A DNA stretch of 64,000 nucleotides from JBCCMQ01 sp039026235 (GTDB taxonomy: Bacteria > Pseudomonadota > Alphaproteobacteria > Rhodobacterales > Rhodobacteraceae), in NCBI GenBank assembly GCA_039026235.1, contig JBCCMQ010000010.1:1-64000 (forward strand), given 5' to 3'. A model generated the notes under the pieces. It searched no databases, was not told the DNA's origin, and saw nothing but the letters and a program-made list of their open reading frames with translations. Both the position numbers and the translations under genes were made by a program. Of the stretch, positions 15,896-25,475 are shown one piece after another. Numbering within the stretch: the first letter of the stretch is position 1; each line of letters starts with the position of its first letter.

Positions 15896-16732
15896 ATGGC
15901 GCAACCTCCCTCAAAATCCCACGGCCGGATATCAGTCAAAGCGACTGCCCAGCCACGCGAACTGATGACGGATCGTCCGCATCTCAAGAACGCCTGGACA
16001 GCCTCGGTTGTGACCTTGTTACCCCAAACCTTTCCCGGCGTTCTCGGAAGCTCGCTGGTGGGACGCGCGCTGGAACAGGGGCTTTGGCGGCTCTACACCA
16101 CGGATCTGCGCCGCTTCGGCGATGGTCGACACCGGAATGTTGACGACACGCCGGCGGGGGGCGGTGCCGGAATGGTTCTGAGAGCCGATGTGATGGCCCG
16201 GGCACTTGCCGATGCGCAGCGTGCTGCCGCGGGCGTCGCCCGGGCCCATTGGCCGGTCATCTACCTATCGCCTCGGGGGGCGCCGTTCACGCAAGACACC
16301 GCGAAACGTCTTTCGACCGGCGCAGGGCTGACGCTTATTTGCGGGCGATTTGAGGGGCTTGACCAGCGCGTAATCGATCATTTTGGGATCGAAGAGGTAT
16401 CAATGGGTGACTTTGTCCTCAGCGGTGGAGAGATCGCCGCACAGGCCTTGATCGATGCAACAGTCCGTCTTATACCCCGCGTGCTTGGGAATCACGCTTC
16501 GATCGAGGACGAGAGTTTTTCATCGGGCCTTCTTGAATACCCGCAGTACACACGGCCCGCCGTTTGGGAGGGGCAAGGAATTCCTGAGGTTCTTCTCTCA
16601 GGAAACCATGCCGAAATAGCTTCCTGGCGACGGTCCAAAGCCGAAAGGCTGACAAAGGAACGACGACCTGATCTCTGGCGGGCTTACCGTGCATTGCGCG
16701 ATAGGGACCCGGAAGAAGACCAAGAGCTCTGA
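15896..16732 (+). CDS. trmD: tRNA (guanine-37-N1)-methyltransferase TrmD
   Basis: SAM-dependent trefoil-knot enzyme making m1G37 and preventing frameshifting. Motifs: DDTPAGGGAGMV, YLSPRG, LICGRFEGLD, MGDFVLSGGE (the SAM knot) and YTRPA. The catalytic domain starts at about residue 30 (WTASVVTLLPQTFPG), so ATG 15896 (278 aa) implies an N-terminal extension with SHGR and PREL stretches; ATG 15965 (255 aa) and TTG 15836 are alternatives. I choose 15896 because I recall related extensions in this group, but the start is uncertain. Confidence 0.93.
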   Translation: MAQPPSKSHGRISVKATAQPRELMTDRPHLKNAWTASVVTLLPQTFPGVLGSSLVGRALEQGLWRLYTTDLRRFGDGRHRNVDDTPAGGGAGMVLRADVMARALADAQRAAAGVARAHWPVIYLSPRGAPFTQDTAKRLSTGAGLTLICGRFEGLDQRVIDHFGIEEVSMGDFVLSGGEIAAQALIDATVRLIPRVLGNHASIEDESFSSGLLEYPQYTRPAVWEGQGIPEVLLSGNHAEIASWRRSKAERLTKERRPDLWRAYRALRDRDPEEDQEL

Positions 16733-16785
16733 GGCGGCATCAAACCTTCGCGGAACAAACCGCGAGCAAAACTGGAGTTGATCAG

Positions 16786-17163
16786 ATGGATCTGATTGCT
16801 GAACTTGAAGCCGAGCAGGTCGCGGACCTCGGCAAGGACATACCGGATTTTAAGGCCGGCGACACCATCCGCGTAGGTTACAAGGTGACCGAAGGCAGCC
16901 GCAGCCGGGTGCAGAACTACGAAGGCGTCTGCATCAGCCGGAAAAATGGCGAAGGCATCGCAGGCTCATTTACAGTGCGCAAGATTTCGTTCGGCGAAGG
17001 CGTCGAACGTGTCTTTCCGCTGCACTCGACCAACATCGATTCAATTACGGTGGTACGCCGCGGCCGGGTCCGGCGCGCCAAGCTTTACTATCTGCGCACA
17101 CGCCGCGGCAAATCGGCCCGGATTGCAGAAGACACCAACTACAAGCCGAAATCTGAAAGCTGA
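16786..17163 (+). CDS. rplS: 50S ribosomal protein L19
   Basis: Located at the 30S-50S interface. 125 residues with PDFKAGDTIRVGYKVTEG, NYEGVCISRKN, RKISFGEGVERVFPLHS and RRAKLYYLR. The 53-bp gap after trmD contains a TCGCGG/CCGCGA hairpin (16748-16765), a possible leader element. RBS TGGAG. Confidence 0.97.
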   Translation: MDLIAELEAEQVADLGKDIPDFKAGDTIRVGYKVTEGSRSRVQNYEGVCISRKNGEGIAGSFTVRKISFGEGVERVFPLHSTNIDSITVVRRGRVRRAKLYYLRTRRGKSARIAEDTNYKPKSES

Positions 17164-17174
17164 GGAGCACGAAG

Positions 17175-17396
17175 ATGAAAAAGGACATCCATCCCGATTA
17201 TCACTTCATCGACGTCAAGCTCATCAACGGCGACGTCGTGCGCATGCGTTCAACCTGGGGCAGCGAAGGCGATACACTGTCACTCGACATCGACCCCAGC
17301 GTTCATCCGGCTTGGACCGGCGGCGGTCAGCGTCTTATGGACACCGGCGGCCGCGTTTCGAAGTTCAAGAAGAAGTACGAAGGTCTGGGCTTTTAA
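17175..17396 (+). CDS. rpmE: 50S ribosomal protein L31
   Basis: 73-residue large-subunit protein (MKKDIHPDYHFIDVKLINGD). The four zinc-binding cysteines of classic L31 are absent, so this is the zinc-independent form; the VKLINGD segment agrees. RBS GAGGAG lies just after rplS. It ends the superoperon, followed by a strong terminator. Confidence 0.95.
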   Translation: MKKDIHPDYHFIDVKLINGDVVRMRSTWGSEGDTLSLDIDPSVHPAWTGGGQRLMDTGGRVSKFKKKYEGLGF

Positions 17397-17420
17397 TCAC
17401 CTTTGCCCAGCAGCCAAGAA

Positions 17421-17443
17421 AAGCCGCCCCTGGGCGGCTTTTG
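17421..17443 (+). terminator. Rho-independent terminator of the ffh-rpmE operon
   Basis: AAGCCGCCC (17421-17429) pairs with GGGCGGCTT (17432-17440) and runs into TTTT. It lies 25 bases after the rpmE stop. Confidence 0.88.
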
Positions 17444-17534
17444 CCATTTTAGGTGCGCAGGAGATCGCAGGCGTATTGATTTCCGTCGGACCGGGCGCTG
17501 ACAGGGCGGGGATTGAGATGCTAGCGCTTCGGCT

Positions 17535-18305
17535 ATGCCCGTCTACGGTTCATATATGATCTGCACGTCACCGCGCAGCGGCAGCACGCTGCTGTGCGAA
17601 TTGCTGGCCGCAACCGGATCCTGTGGCCGGCCGCGATCGTGGTTTCACACCCCGTCACCTGCGCGTTGGGCGGACGTGCTGGGTTTGACCGGCGACGATC
17701 CAACGCAGATACCGAACCTCAGAAAGATCTTCGACGCGGCCCGGCGCCAGGGCTCGACTGGCGGCGCGATATTCGGTCTTCGCCTGCAGCGTCACAGCGC
17801 CGATTTCCTTTTCGACACACTGGCCACGCTGTTCCCGGAAGAACCATCGGACAAAGCTCGGTTTCAGCGGGCTTTCGGGCATTGTCTGTTCATCCATCTG
17901 ACGCGGGAGGACAAGATCGATCAAGCGGTGTCTCTGGTGAAGGCAGAGCAATCGGGACTTTGGCATATGGCATCGGACGGATCCGAAATGGAAAGGAGCG
18001 CACCGCATGCGTACCCCACCTATGACTTCGCGCAAATTGACGCATGTGTCAGATCGTTGCGCGACTATGAAGCCGGTTGGCTGGACTGGTTCTCGCGCGA
18101 AGGAATAGAGCCCTACCGGATCACCTACAGCGCGCTTTCACGCGATCCGAAAGGCGTTGTGGCCGGGCTATTGCGTGTCCTTGACGTCGATCCGGATGCC
18201 GCAAGCGGCCTGGAGATTGGCGTCAAGAAACTGGCCGACGGGACAAACCGCCAGTGGAAGGCACGATACCTTGCCGAGGCCCGGCACTTGGACAGCGCCC
18301 GGTAG
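17535..18305 (+). CDS. Stf0-type sulfotransferase
   Basis: Transfers sulfate from PAPS to a carbohydrate or small molecule. 256 residues with the PAPS 5'-phosphosulfate loop TSPRSGSTLL (about 11-20) and the 3'-phosphate region HLTREDKIDQAVS (about 121-133), as in Stf0 enzymes of actinobacteria and proteobacteria. A C-terminal YRITYSAL segment fits the family. The acceptor cannot be predicted; flanking genes (rpmE, mipZ) give no clue. Confidence 0.85.
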   Translation: MPVYGSYMICTSPRSGSTLLCELLAATGSCGRPRSWFHTPSPARWADVLGLTGDDPTQIPNLRKIFDAARRQGSTGGAIFGLRLQRHSADFLFDTLATLFPEEPSDKARFQRAFGHCLFIHLTREDKIDQAVSLVKAEQSGLWHMASDGSEMERSAPHAYPTYDFAQIDACVRSLRDYEAGWLDWFSREGIEPYRITYSALSRDPKGVVAGLLRVLDVDPDAASGLEIGVKKLADGTNRQWKARYLAEARHLDSAR

Positions 18306-18417
18306 AACATGACACGACGTGTCGGCGACTGTCGGTTGTCCTTTTCATGCCTGCGCGCAACATATAGTGTCCTGTTAAAGGGGCCACCCCAGATGGCCCG
18401 GACAAGAGGGCGTGACC

Positions 18418-19230
18418 GTGGCACATTTCATTGTCGTCGGAAACGAAAAAGGCGGCTCGGGCAAATCCACCACATCGATGCATGTCGCCACGGCCTTGGC
18501 GCGTCTCGGATTTCGCGTTGGGGTGCTGGATCTTGATCTGCGGCAGAAGTCGCTGGCGCGCTTTGTCGAAAACCGCGCAGCGAGTTGCGCGCGCGAAAAG
18601 GTGGACCTGCCGTCTTTTGAATACAAAGCGCTGCCCGAGGTCGAGCAAAGCAAATTGGCACCGGGCACGAACGCCCAGGATCACCGGCTATCGATGGCGG
18701 TTGCCGATCTCGAGACGCGCACCGACTTTATCCTCATTGACTGCCCCGGATCCCATACCCGCCTAAGCCAGATCGCCCACTCGCTCGCCGACACGCTGAT
18801 CACGCCGCTGAATGACAGTTTCGTTGATTTCGACCTTCTGGCCCGCATTGACCCAGCAACAGGTAAAATTCTTGGGCCCAGCGTATATTCGGAAATGGTC
18901 TGGCAGGCGCGGCAGCTTCGCGCGCAGGCAGGTCTTGCCCCGATAGACTGGGTTGTGTTGCGCAACCGTTTGGGCGCGCAGAACATGCACAACAAGAAAA
19001 AAATGGGCGCCGCAGTTGCCGAACTGGCGCGCCGCATCGGTTTTCGGGTAATTCCCGGTTTCAGCGAACGGGTAATCTTTCGCGAATTGTTTCCGCGTGG
19101 CCTGACGCTTTTGGATCTTCGCGACGCGGGTGTGACGGGTCAGATGAACATCTCCAACGTCGCCGCCCGGCAAGAAATGCGAGACCTGATCTCGGGTCTA
19201 AACTTGCCTAAGGTTCAGGCGAGCTTTTAA
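18418..19230 (+). CDS. mipZ: Division-plane positioning ATPase MipZ
   Basis: ParA/MinD-type ATPase that forms a gradient from ParB-bound poles and keeps FtsZ at midcell. Deviant Walker A NEKGGSGKSTTSMH (about 9-22), Walker A' region VLDLDLRQKS, Walker B FILIDCPG. GTG 18418 has GAGGG at good spacing and gives the start MAHFIVVGNEKGG; GTG 18412 is too close to it. 270 aa, usual length. An inverted repeat GGGCCA/TGGCCC (18381-18399) lies in its leader. Confidence 0.93.
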   Translation: MAHFIVVGNEKGGSGKSTTSMHVATALARLGFRVGVLDLDLRQKSLARFVENRAASCAREKVDLPSFEYKALPEVEQSKLAPGTNAQDHRLSMAVADLETRTDFILIDCPGSHTRLSQIAHSLADTLITPLNDSFVDFDLLARIDPATGKILGPSVYSEMVWQARQLRAQAGLAPIDWVVLRNRLGAQNMHNKKKMGAAVAELARRIGFRVIPGFSERVIFRELFPRGLTLLDLRDAGVTGQMNISNVAARQEMRDLISGLNLPKVQASF

Positions 19231-19242
19231 CTTACCCGGATC

Positions 19243-19530
19243 CTATGCCGAACTGGTTTCTCGGTCCGCCCAGCGCCCGACGGCGAATTCCGCTATCAGC
19301 GCGATCAAGGGCGCCGCATGCGCGGGTGGTCGGGATTTGCCGGATACCCACGCGTAAAGGTCCTGGTCGTTTTCGTCGAGCAAAGCCTCAAACCGCGAAA
19401 GCTCTTCCGCGTTCATCTCTGGCAGAAAAGCGTCCGAATAGGGCCCAAGTATCAGGTCCATTTCACGCGTGCCACGGCGCCAGGACCGCATGTTCACCCG
19501 TTTCAGGTGCGGATCATCCGTTTGGATCAA
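19243..19530 (-). CDS. sdhE: FAD assembly factor SdhE
   Basis: Promotes covalent flavinylation of the succinate dehydrogenase flavoprotein. 95 residues, slightly longer than E. coli SdhE, with the key RGxxE motif in WRRGTREMDL, then FEALLDENDQDLYAWVSG. It overlaps the upstream XRE regulator by four bases, so the two are co-translated. Convergent with mipZ. Older databases list it as DUF339/TPR-like. Confidence 0.93.
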   Translation of the reverse strand: MIQTDDPHLKRVNMRSWRRGTREMDLILGPYSDAFLPEMNAEELSRFEALLDENDQDLYAWVSGKSRPPAHAAPLIALIAEFAVGRWADRETSSA

Positions 19531-19943
19531 ACGGTAACCTCGACCGCACGGCGCAGCTTTTTTTCCAGGCGGCCCAGATGTTCGCCGTTTCGGGCAATCT
19601 CAAGCTTTAGGGTACGCATCTCGGTCAGAATCTCGGCGATCTGCGGGCTGCCGCCCGGATCCTGGGATGGCGCCTCCAGCCCGTCACCTTCGCCGGTCAG
19701 CAGCCAGCTCATGGAAACATTCAGGATGCCGGCCAGCATCTGCAGTTTATTGGCGCGCGGTTCGGCGAGATCATCTTCCCAAGACCGCAGGGTCTTGAGT
19801 TTTACCCCGATGCGGGCGGCCAGATCCGACTGACTGAGCCCAAGCGCTTCGCGGGCCCCTGCCACCCGGTCTCCGAAGGTCGCCGCTGCTTCGGAATACC
19901 ACCCCTCGGATGAATAGCTTTGATCGACGTCCGTAATTGTCAT
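19527..19943 (-). CDS. XRE-family helix-turn-helix regulator
   Basis: 138 residues with a Cro/CI-type HTH (LSQSDLAARIGVKLKTLRSWE, in the span about 35-57), then NKLQMLAGILNVSMSWLLTGEG and a C-terminal predicted coiled coil (EMRTLKLEIARNGEHLGRLEKKL). ATG 19943 is chosen; ATG 19961 adds six residues and neither has a clear RBS. Overlap with sdhE suggests shared expression. The target is unknown. Confidence 0.82.
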   Translation of the reverse strand: MTITDVDQSYSSEGWYSEAAATFGDRVAGAREALGLSQSDLAARIGVKLKTLRSWEDDLAEPRANKLQMLAGILNVSMSWLLTGEGDGLEAPSQDPGGSPQIAEILTEMRTLKLEIARNGEHLGRLEKKLRRAVEVTV

Positions 19944-20045
19944 CTGGTGAATTGCCCGCATGATTGCTGATTGCGCCGGATGACTTGAACCGACGCCCCA
20001 ATGACAATAGGACGAGACGCCGAACCTTTCAAACCGGAGGCGACA

Positions 20046-21248
20046 ATGGACCTTCTGTCAGCGACATTGGCGCGTGTGAAGCCGTCTCCGACGGTTGCGG
20101 TCTCACAAATTGCCCGCGAATTGCAGGCCGCCGGTAAGGATGTGATCTCGCTTGGGGCCGGCGAGCCGGATTTCGACACGCCAGAGCACATTAAAGCGGC
20201 AGCCAAGGAAGCGATCGACCGTGGCGAGACCAAATATACGGCAGTTGATGGAATTCCCGAACTCAAAGAGGCGATTTGCGCGAAATTTGCCCGCGACAAC
20301 GCCCTCGACTACAGACCATCCGAGGTATCGGTTGCCACCGGCGGCAAACAGATTCTCTACAACGCCCTTATGGCGACGTTGAACCCCGGCGACGAGGTTG
20401 TGATTCCGGCGCCCTATTGGGTCAGTTATCCCGATATGGTGCTGCTCGCAGGCGGCACCCCGGTCGTTGTATCCTGCGGTCTCAGTACGGGCTTCAAGAT
20501 GACGCCCGAAACGCTTGAGTCGGCCATCACGCCAAAGACCAAATGGCTGATCTTCAATTCACCGTCCAACCCGACCGGTGCCGCCTATTCACCGGATGAA
20601 CTTCGCGCGCTTTGCGAAGTGATCCGGCGCCATCCACAGGTGTGGGTGATGACCGATGACATGTACGAACACATCTGGTTTGCCGACTTTCCGTTTGCGA
20701 CACCCGCGCAGATCGCGCCCGCGTTGAAGGACCGGACCTTGACCTGCAACGGCGTATCCAAGGCCTATGCGATGACGGGCTGGCGCATCGGGTTTGCTGC
20801 TGGACCGGAGGTTCTGATCGGCGCCATGCGCAGCATCCAGTCACAATCGACCACGAACCCATCGTCCATCGGCCAATGGGCCGCGCTTGCCGCGCTTGCC
20901 GGACCGCAGGGGTTTCTAAAGGAAAACTCTCAACTGTTCCAAAGCCGCAGGGATCTCGTGGTGTCGGGGCTGAACGCTGCCCCGGGGATCGAATGCCCGG
21001 TCCCCGATGGTGCATTCTACGTCTATCCGTCCGTCGCTGGCTGCATCGGAAAGATCAGCGCCAAAGGTCAGCGGATCGACACTGATGAAGACTTCGCCAA
21101 GGCGCTTCTCTCCGAACACGGCGTGGCCGTCGTCTTTGGCAGTGCCTTCGGTCAAAGCCCGCACTTTCGGGTTTCCTACGCGGCCGACGAAGCCACTCTC
21201 GACACCGCCTGCAAGCGCATTCAGGCGTTCTGCGAAGGCCTTAGCTGA
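20046..21248 (+). CDS. Class I aspartate aminotransferase family PLP enzyme
   Basis: Transaminates aspartate (possibly prephenate) with 2-oxoglutarate. 400 residues: SLGAGEPDFDTPEHI, the PTGAAYSP and SNPTG segments, DDMYEHI, and the Schiff-base lysine in CNGVSKAYAMTGWRIGF (about residue 239). ATG 20046 follows GGAGG exactly; 20001 is an upstream in-frame start without RBS. Sequence type is AAT Ib (prokaryotic, not E. coli AspC). It overlaps the next gene by one base. Confidence 0.92.
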   Translation: MDLLSATLARVKPSPTVAVSQIARELQAAGKDVISLGAGEPDFDTPEHIKAAAKEAIDRGETKYTAVDGIPELKEAICAKFARDNALDYRPSEVSVATGGKQILYNALMATLNPGDEVVIPAPYWVSYPDMVLLAGGTPVVVSCGLSTGFKMTPETLESAITPKTKWLIFNSPSNPTGAAYSPDELRALCEVIRRHPQVWVMTDDMYEHIWFADFPFATPAQIAPALKDRTLTCNGVSKAYAMTGWRIGFAAGPEVLIGAMRSIQSQSTTNPSSIGQWAALAALAGPQGFLKENSQLFQSRRDLVVSGLNAAPGIECPVPDGAFYVYPSVAGCIGKISAKGQRIDTDEDFAKALLSEHGVAVVFGSAFGQSPHFRVSYAADEATLDTACKRIQAFCEGLS

Positions 21249-21670
21249 TGAGCGTGGCCCTGCCAGAGTTCTACTTTCGCGTGCGAGAAAACGGAGCCGC
21301 GGTTTTTCGGATAGATACAGAGAACCGGCAGCGGCGGATCGATATGGACCAGATCGCGGTCATCAACATCCGCAACGGCGAGGTGAAGCCCCATGGCAGC
21401 CATCAACTGACCGAAGCGGAAAGCGCGGCAATTGCGAATTGGATGACCGAGCGGCGCGCCTTGCTGGCACAACGGGATATCGATGACATTCTTCGCACCG
21501 TCGACCATCTGAACCTGACGACCCAATGGGCCCAGTCCAAGGCTACCTCAGAACAGCTTGAGCAGATCACCGACGCATTGCTTTTGGCCATGCATGATCT
21601 TCGAACCGTGCTCGTGCGCAAAAAGTCCGAAGCGCGAAACACCAACCGTTCAGATCAGGCCGGCAGCTGA
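21248..21670 (+). CDS. Conserved hypothetical protein downstream of the aminotransferase
   Basis: 140 residues that I do not recognise. Soluble, charged, no signal or membrane segment. The first half (FYFRVRENGAAVFRIDTENR and IAVINIRNGEVKPHG) looks like a small beta fold; the second half is helical, with a region (NWMTERRALLAQRD) that could be coiled coil. Its start (TGATG) is coupled to the aminotransferase stop, and its 3' end overlaps the convergent MATE gene by 21 bp. Confidence 0.7.
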   Translation: MSVALPEFYFRVRENGAAVFRIDTENRQRRIDMDQIAVINIRNGEVKPHGSHQLTEAESAAIANWMTERRALLAQRDIDDILRTVDHLNLTTQWAQSKATSEQLEQITDALLLAMHDLRTVLVRKKSEARNTNRSDQAGS

Positions 21671-23035
21671 CCCCAATTGGGTGGACGGAGCAATTCTGGC
21701 CGATTTTAGCCAGAAGCGCCCCATCAGACCCACGGCGGCGAACAAGAGGCCGATCACCAGCCCCGCCCAAATACCGATGGCACCGTATCCAAGAACAAAG
21801 CCGAGCAGGTAGGAAATCGGCGCCCCGATCACCCAGTAACTGAAACTGGCGACGATCATCGGCACCAGCGTGTCCTGCACGCCGCGCAGCAGCCCAAGGG
21901 CCATCACCTGGGCCGCGTCCACGGTCTGAAATGCCGCCGCCATCGCCAGCAGAACCGTGCCGACGGCAAGGATCTCGAAGCGGCGGTCCTCAAGCGGGTC
22001 AAGGAAGAAGCGGATCAGAGGCTCTGGCAGTGTCAGGAACAAGATAACGGTCACCAGAGCGAAGACCGCCGAAAGGGCGATGGCCGTGTGGCCACCTTTG
22101 CGCAAGTCCAGTTCATCGCGGCGCCCAAATGCCTGACCGGCGCGCACGGTCGCCGCGCTGGACAGCCCGACGTGGACAACAAATGTGGCCGACGCCAGTT
22201 GCAGCGCGATGCCGTGGGCGGCAAGGGGAATTGTGCCGAGCCACCCCATCATGATGGTGCTTGCCGTGAAGAGCCCGACTTCTGACAGGCTGGTGATCCC
22301 GATAGGCCACCCAAGGCGGAAAACGCTCTTGAGCCCATCCATGTCCGGTCTCCACAGCCGCTGGAAAATCGCATGCTCGGGCGTCACACGTTGCACGTAG
22401 AGTGCCAAACAGACCATGGACATGAGGTGCATCGCCACCGATGCGATGGCCGCCCCGCTGACGCCGAGTTCCGGAAACCCGAAGTTCCCGAAGATCAGAG
22501 CGTAGTTCAAAGGCACGTTCAGCACCGCCGCGGCGACCGTCACCCAAAGCACAATTGCCGTGCGCTCCAGCGCCGCCAGGTAGCTTTTGAGCACCATGAC
22601 AATCAACGCTGGAATCATGCCCCACCCGGCGATCCGCAGGTAAACCTGCGCCAGATGCGCAACGGTGTCTTCCTGCCCGATCGACAAAAAGATGGCCTCG
22701 GACCAGTACAGGGCCGGAAGCGTTAGAACAGCAAAAGCGAAGGAGGCCCAAAGCCCCATACGGGTGATCCGCCGCACCTGGCGCCCCTCGCACGCTGCCT
22801 GGGCGCTGGCGACCATCGGAATGACGGCAAGGGCGAAACCGGAACCAACGATGAACAGCGCAAAGAAAAACGATGACGCAATGGTCAGGGCTGCAAGGGC
22901 ATCGACCGAGTACCGGCCCAGCATGACGGTGTCGGTAAATTGCATAGCAAATTGTGCCAGATTGCTGCCAATCAGGGGTAAGCCAATAGCCAGTATGCTG
23001 CGAAGGTGCAGCGCATATGACGAATTGTGGGACAC
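21650..23035 (-). CDS. MATE-family efflux transporter (NorM-like)
   Basis: Na+- or H+-coupled multidrug exporter of the inner membrane. 461 residues with about twelve membrane helices in two homologous halves, each opening with a SLPLIGSNL / GWPIGITSL type helix; FTDTVMLGR is the usual first-half signature. The start is GTG 23035, with a weak AGGCGG ahead. Monocistronic, convergent with the aminotransferase operon. Confidence 0.9.
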   Translation of the reverse strand: MSHNSSYALHLRSILAIGLPLIGSNLAQFAMQFTDTVMLGRYSVDALAALTIASSFFFALFIVGSGFALAVIPMVASAQAACEGRQVRRITRMGLWASFAFAVLTLPALYWSEAIFLSIGQEDTVAHLAQVYLRIAGWGMIPALIVMVLKSYLAALERTAIVLWVTVAAAVLNVPLNYALIFGNFGFPELGVSGAAIASVAMHLMSMVCLALYVQRVTPEHAIFQRLWRPDMDGLKSVFRLGWPIGITSLSEVGLFTASTIMMGWLGTIPLAAHGIALQLASATFVVHVGLSSAATVRAGQAFGRRDELDLRKGGHTAIALSAVFALVTVILFLTLPEPLIRFFLDPLEDRRFEILAVGTVLLAMAAAFQTVDAAQVMALGLLRGVQDTLVPMIVASFSYWVIGAPISYLLGFVLGYGAIGIWAGLVIGLLFAAVGLMGRFWLKSARIAPSTQLGSAAGLI

Positions 23036-23172
23036 GCCGCCTGCTTAGGTCTTTTGGGTGACCACGGCAACAGCGCCCCATCAGTCGGAACCGGAAATTC
23101 GTGACCCGCACGGCGGGGGCGCCCGGGCCTACCGCCGGTGGTTATCCTAAGGCCGAAAAATCAGTCCCGGCG

Positions 23173-25068
23173 CTAGGCCGCTTCGTGCCACTGCCAGGGA
23201 CGCGTAAAGCCCCCGAGCACGCGCTTAACCTCTTCGTCATCTGCATCGCCAGATTTGGCGATCTTGGCCACCAGCCCAAGTTTCTTGTCTTCGACAACCT
23301 CGGCGACATTGGCCGCGATGCCGGCTTCGGCCAGGGCATCATTGTAGATACGGATGATCGCACGCTTCCGCAGATCGGGTTTAAAGACCTTTCCGACCGC
23401 CGTTTTGGGCAGTTCCGACAGAATTTCGATGTGCTTTGGATGCGCGGCCCGTTCATGGACGCGGTCCTTGGCAAAGGACAACAGATCGTCGACACTGATC
23501 TCTGCGCCGTCGACCAGCTCGACATAGGCGCAGGGCAATTCGCCGGAATGGGCGTCGGGTTGGCCGATGGCGCCCACGAAGGCCACCGCCTCGTGCCCGG
23601 CCAGGGCCTCTTCGATTTCCGCCGGGTCGATGTTGTGGCCGCCGCGGATGATCAGGTCCTTTGCCCGGCCTGTAATCCAGAGATAGCCATCTTCGTCAAA
23701 GCGTCCGAGATCGCCGGTGCGAAGGAACACATCATGATAGAACAGATCACGATTCTTATCGGTCTCTGTGTATGTCGACCCTTCAAAAACGCCGGGATTG
23801 TCGATGCAGATCTCTCCTATCTCGTCCGTGGCACATTCCACCGGACCTTCCGGTGTGTGTTTGAGAATTTTGACGGTCGTATAGGGGAACGGGTACCCAA
23901 TGGACCCGATCTTTTTCTGGCCCTGAACGGGGTTGCAGGACACAAGACATGTCGCTTCGGTAAGACCGTATCCTTCGACCAACGCGACGCCAGTCGCCTT
24001 CTCAAACCGATTGAATAGCTCAACCGGCAGAGGGGAAGAGCCCGAAAACGCCGTTTTGACCGATGAGATATCGGCATCGACGGGCCGTTGCATCAAAGCG
24101 GAAATGGCCGTTGGAACGGTGATGATAAAGGTAATCTGCCAGCGTTCGATAAGCTTCCAGAAGTTGTCGAAAACACCGTCGCCCCGGTATCCGGCCGGGG
24201 TCGGAAACACCACGTGGCTGCCCGACGTCAGCATCGCCATTAAGATGACATGGCAGGCAAAGACATGAAACAATGGCAATGGGCACATGACGTTGTCTTC
24301 AGGCTCAAAAAGCAGGGTATTCCCGATCCAGCCGTTATAGATCATGCCCGAAAACTTGTGCTGCGCGATCTTTGGCATGCCGGTCGTGCCACCGGTATGG
24401 AAATATGCGCCCACACGGTCCGCATCGGTTTCCTCGAATGTCAGTTGGTCAGAGGGTTGTTTGGAGACCTCTGCAACGAAATCAAGGACGCGCGCCTTGT
24501 GGTTGACGGGGTTTGCCGGGCGCAGAAGCGGCACAAGCCAGGATTTGGGTGGCGTCAGGTAGCGGTTGAGGTCAATCTCAAGCACCGTCTCGACATTTGG
24601 CGCCAGTGCCACGGCTTCGGCTGCCCGCTGCGGGACGTCAGTCTTTGGAAAGGCCTTGAGCGTGACCACGACCTTGGCCCCGGTTTCGCGCAGAATCCCG
24701 GCAATCTGCTCCGCGTCAAGAAGCGGATTTATCGGGCTGCAAATCCCGGCCGTATAGCCGCCAAGCAACGTCCAGACGGTTTCGTTGCAATTGGGCAAAA
24801 TAAAAGCCACGACGTCATTTTCGCCGATGCCAAGTGACCGAAAAAGGTTTGCCGTCTGGGTCACCCGCCCGTGCAGAGCGTTCCAGGTCATCGTCTCCGC
24901 TTTGTCCTTTGGGCCGGACTGAAGCTGGAAGGTCACCGCATCCCTTGCGCCATGTGCGCCCTTCGTGCGGGTCAGAAGCTGATAGACCGTGTTCGGAACA
25001 TCTCGGTCTTCCCAAGGCATCTCTGCCTCAAGCGCACGCAAATCACTGCCATCGGTAAAAACTACCAT
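23173..25068 (-). CDS. Acyl-CoA synthetase (AMP-forming, ANL superfamily)
   Basis: Activates a carboxylic acid via acyl-AMP to the CoA thioester. 631 residues with the phosphate loop HTGGTTGMPK (A3), the A5 motif EGYGLTEAT, RTGDLG (A7), GRAKDLIIRGGHNIDP (A8) and PKTAVGKVFKPDLR (A10 lysine). ATG 25068 has GGGAGGAG upstream and is preferred to ATG 25113. The long insertion around residues 160-190 (NRYLTPPKSWLVPLL) is unusual in short-chain enzymes, so a medium- or long-chain or aromatic acid is possible; substrate not determined. Confidence 0.87.
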   Translation of the reverse strand: MVVFTDGSDLRALEAEMPWEDRDVPNTVYQLLTRTKGAHGARDAVTFQLQSGPKDKAETMTWNALHGRVTQTANLFRSLGIGENDVVAFILPNCNETVWTLLGGYTAGICSPINPLLDAEQIAGILRETGAKVVVTLKAFPKTDVPQRAAEAVALAPNVETVLEIDLNRYLTPPKSWLVPLLRPANPVNHKARVLDFVAEVSKQPSDQLTFEETDADRVGAYFHTGGTTGMPKIAQHKFSGMIYNGWIGNTLLFEPEDNVMCPLPLFHVFACHVILMAMLTSGSHVVFPTPAGYRGDGVFDNFWKLIERWQITFIITVPTAISALMQRPVDADISSVKTAFSGSSPLPVELFNRFEKATGVALVEGYGLTEATCLVSCNPVQGQKKIGSIGYPFPYTTVKILKHTPEGPVECATDEIGEICIDNPGVFEGSTYTETDKNRDLFYHDVFLRTGDLGRFDEDGYLWITGRAKDLIIRGGHNIDPAEIEEALAGHEAVAFVGAIGQPDAHSGELPCAYVELVDGAEISVDDLLSFAKDRVHERAAHPKHIEILSELPKTAVGKVFKPDLRKRAIIRIYNDALAEAGIAANVAEVVEDKKLGLVAKIAKSGDADDEEVKRVLGGFTRPWQWHEAA

Positions 25069-25178
25069 CGGCACACTCCTCCCAAATTCGTTAGCCGCTG
25101 TATTTTCCGGCAAGGATGAAAGGAAGTCGCCGGAACCACAAGTGGCGTAACGTCAGGTAAGGTCGGAACGACGCGGCG

Positions 25179-25475
25179 TCAGAGACCCTCAGAGGTGTTA
25201 CAAGAGCGCCTTAAGATAGCTGCAACGCGATTTTTCTTCGTATGGGCGCTGTTTGACGTGTTCAGAACACCGTTCATCATTGCGACATCGTTCCAGCTCA
25301 GCTTGGCAATACAGGTCACCGACACCCCGTTGTCGACCAACAGGCGCCCGATGTGTTTTTCAAGGTTGGAAACCCCGTCAAGTGCACCCTCTTCGTAAAG
25401 ATCGCCATAGGTCTGTGCGGAAGCCGGCAGTGTCGCCAGGCAAAAAACCAACGCGGGTACGAATAGCTTTTTCAT
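25179..25475 (-). CDS. Small secreted hypothetical protein
   Basis: 98 residues with a clear Sec signal peptide (MKKLFVPALVFCLATLPASA, cleaved before QTYGD). The mature part is about 78 residues with two cysteines (VTCIAKL and RRSCNT), which may form a disulfide. ATG 25475 has a perfect AGGAGG; a longer in-frame opening to 25685 is not supported. I do not recognise the family; a periplasmic role is all that can be said. Confidence 0.75.
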   Translation of the reverse strand: MKKLFVPALVFCLATLPASAQTYGDLYEEGALDGVSNLEKHIGRLLVDNGVSVTCIAKLSWNDVAMMNGVLNTSNSAHTKKNRVAAILRRSCNTSEGL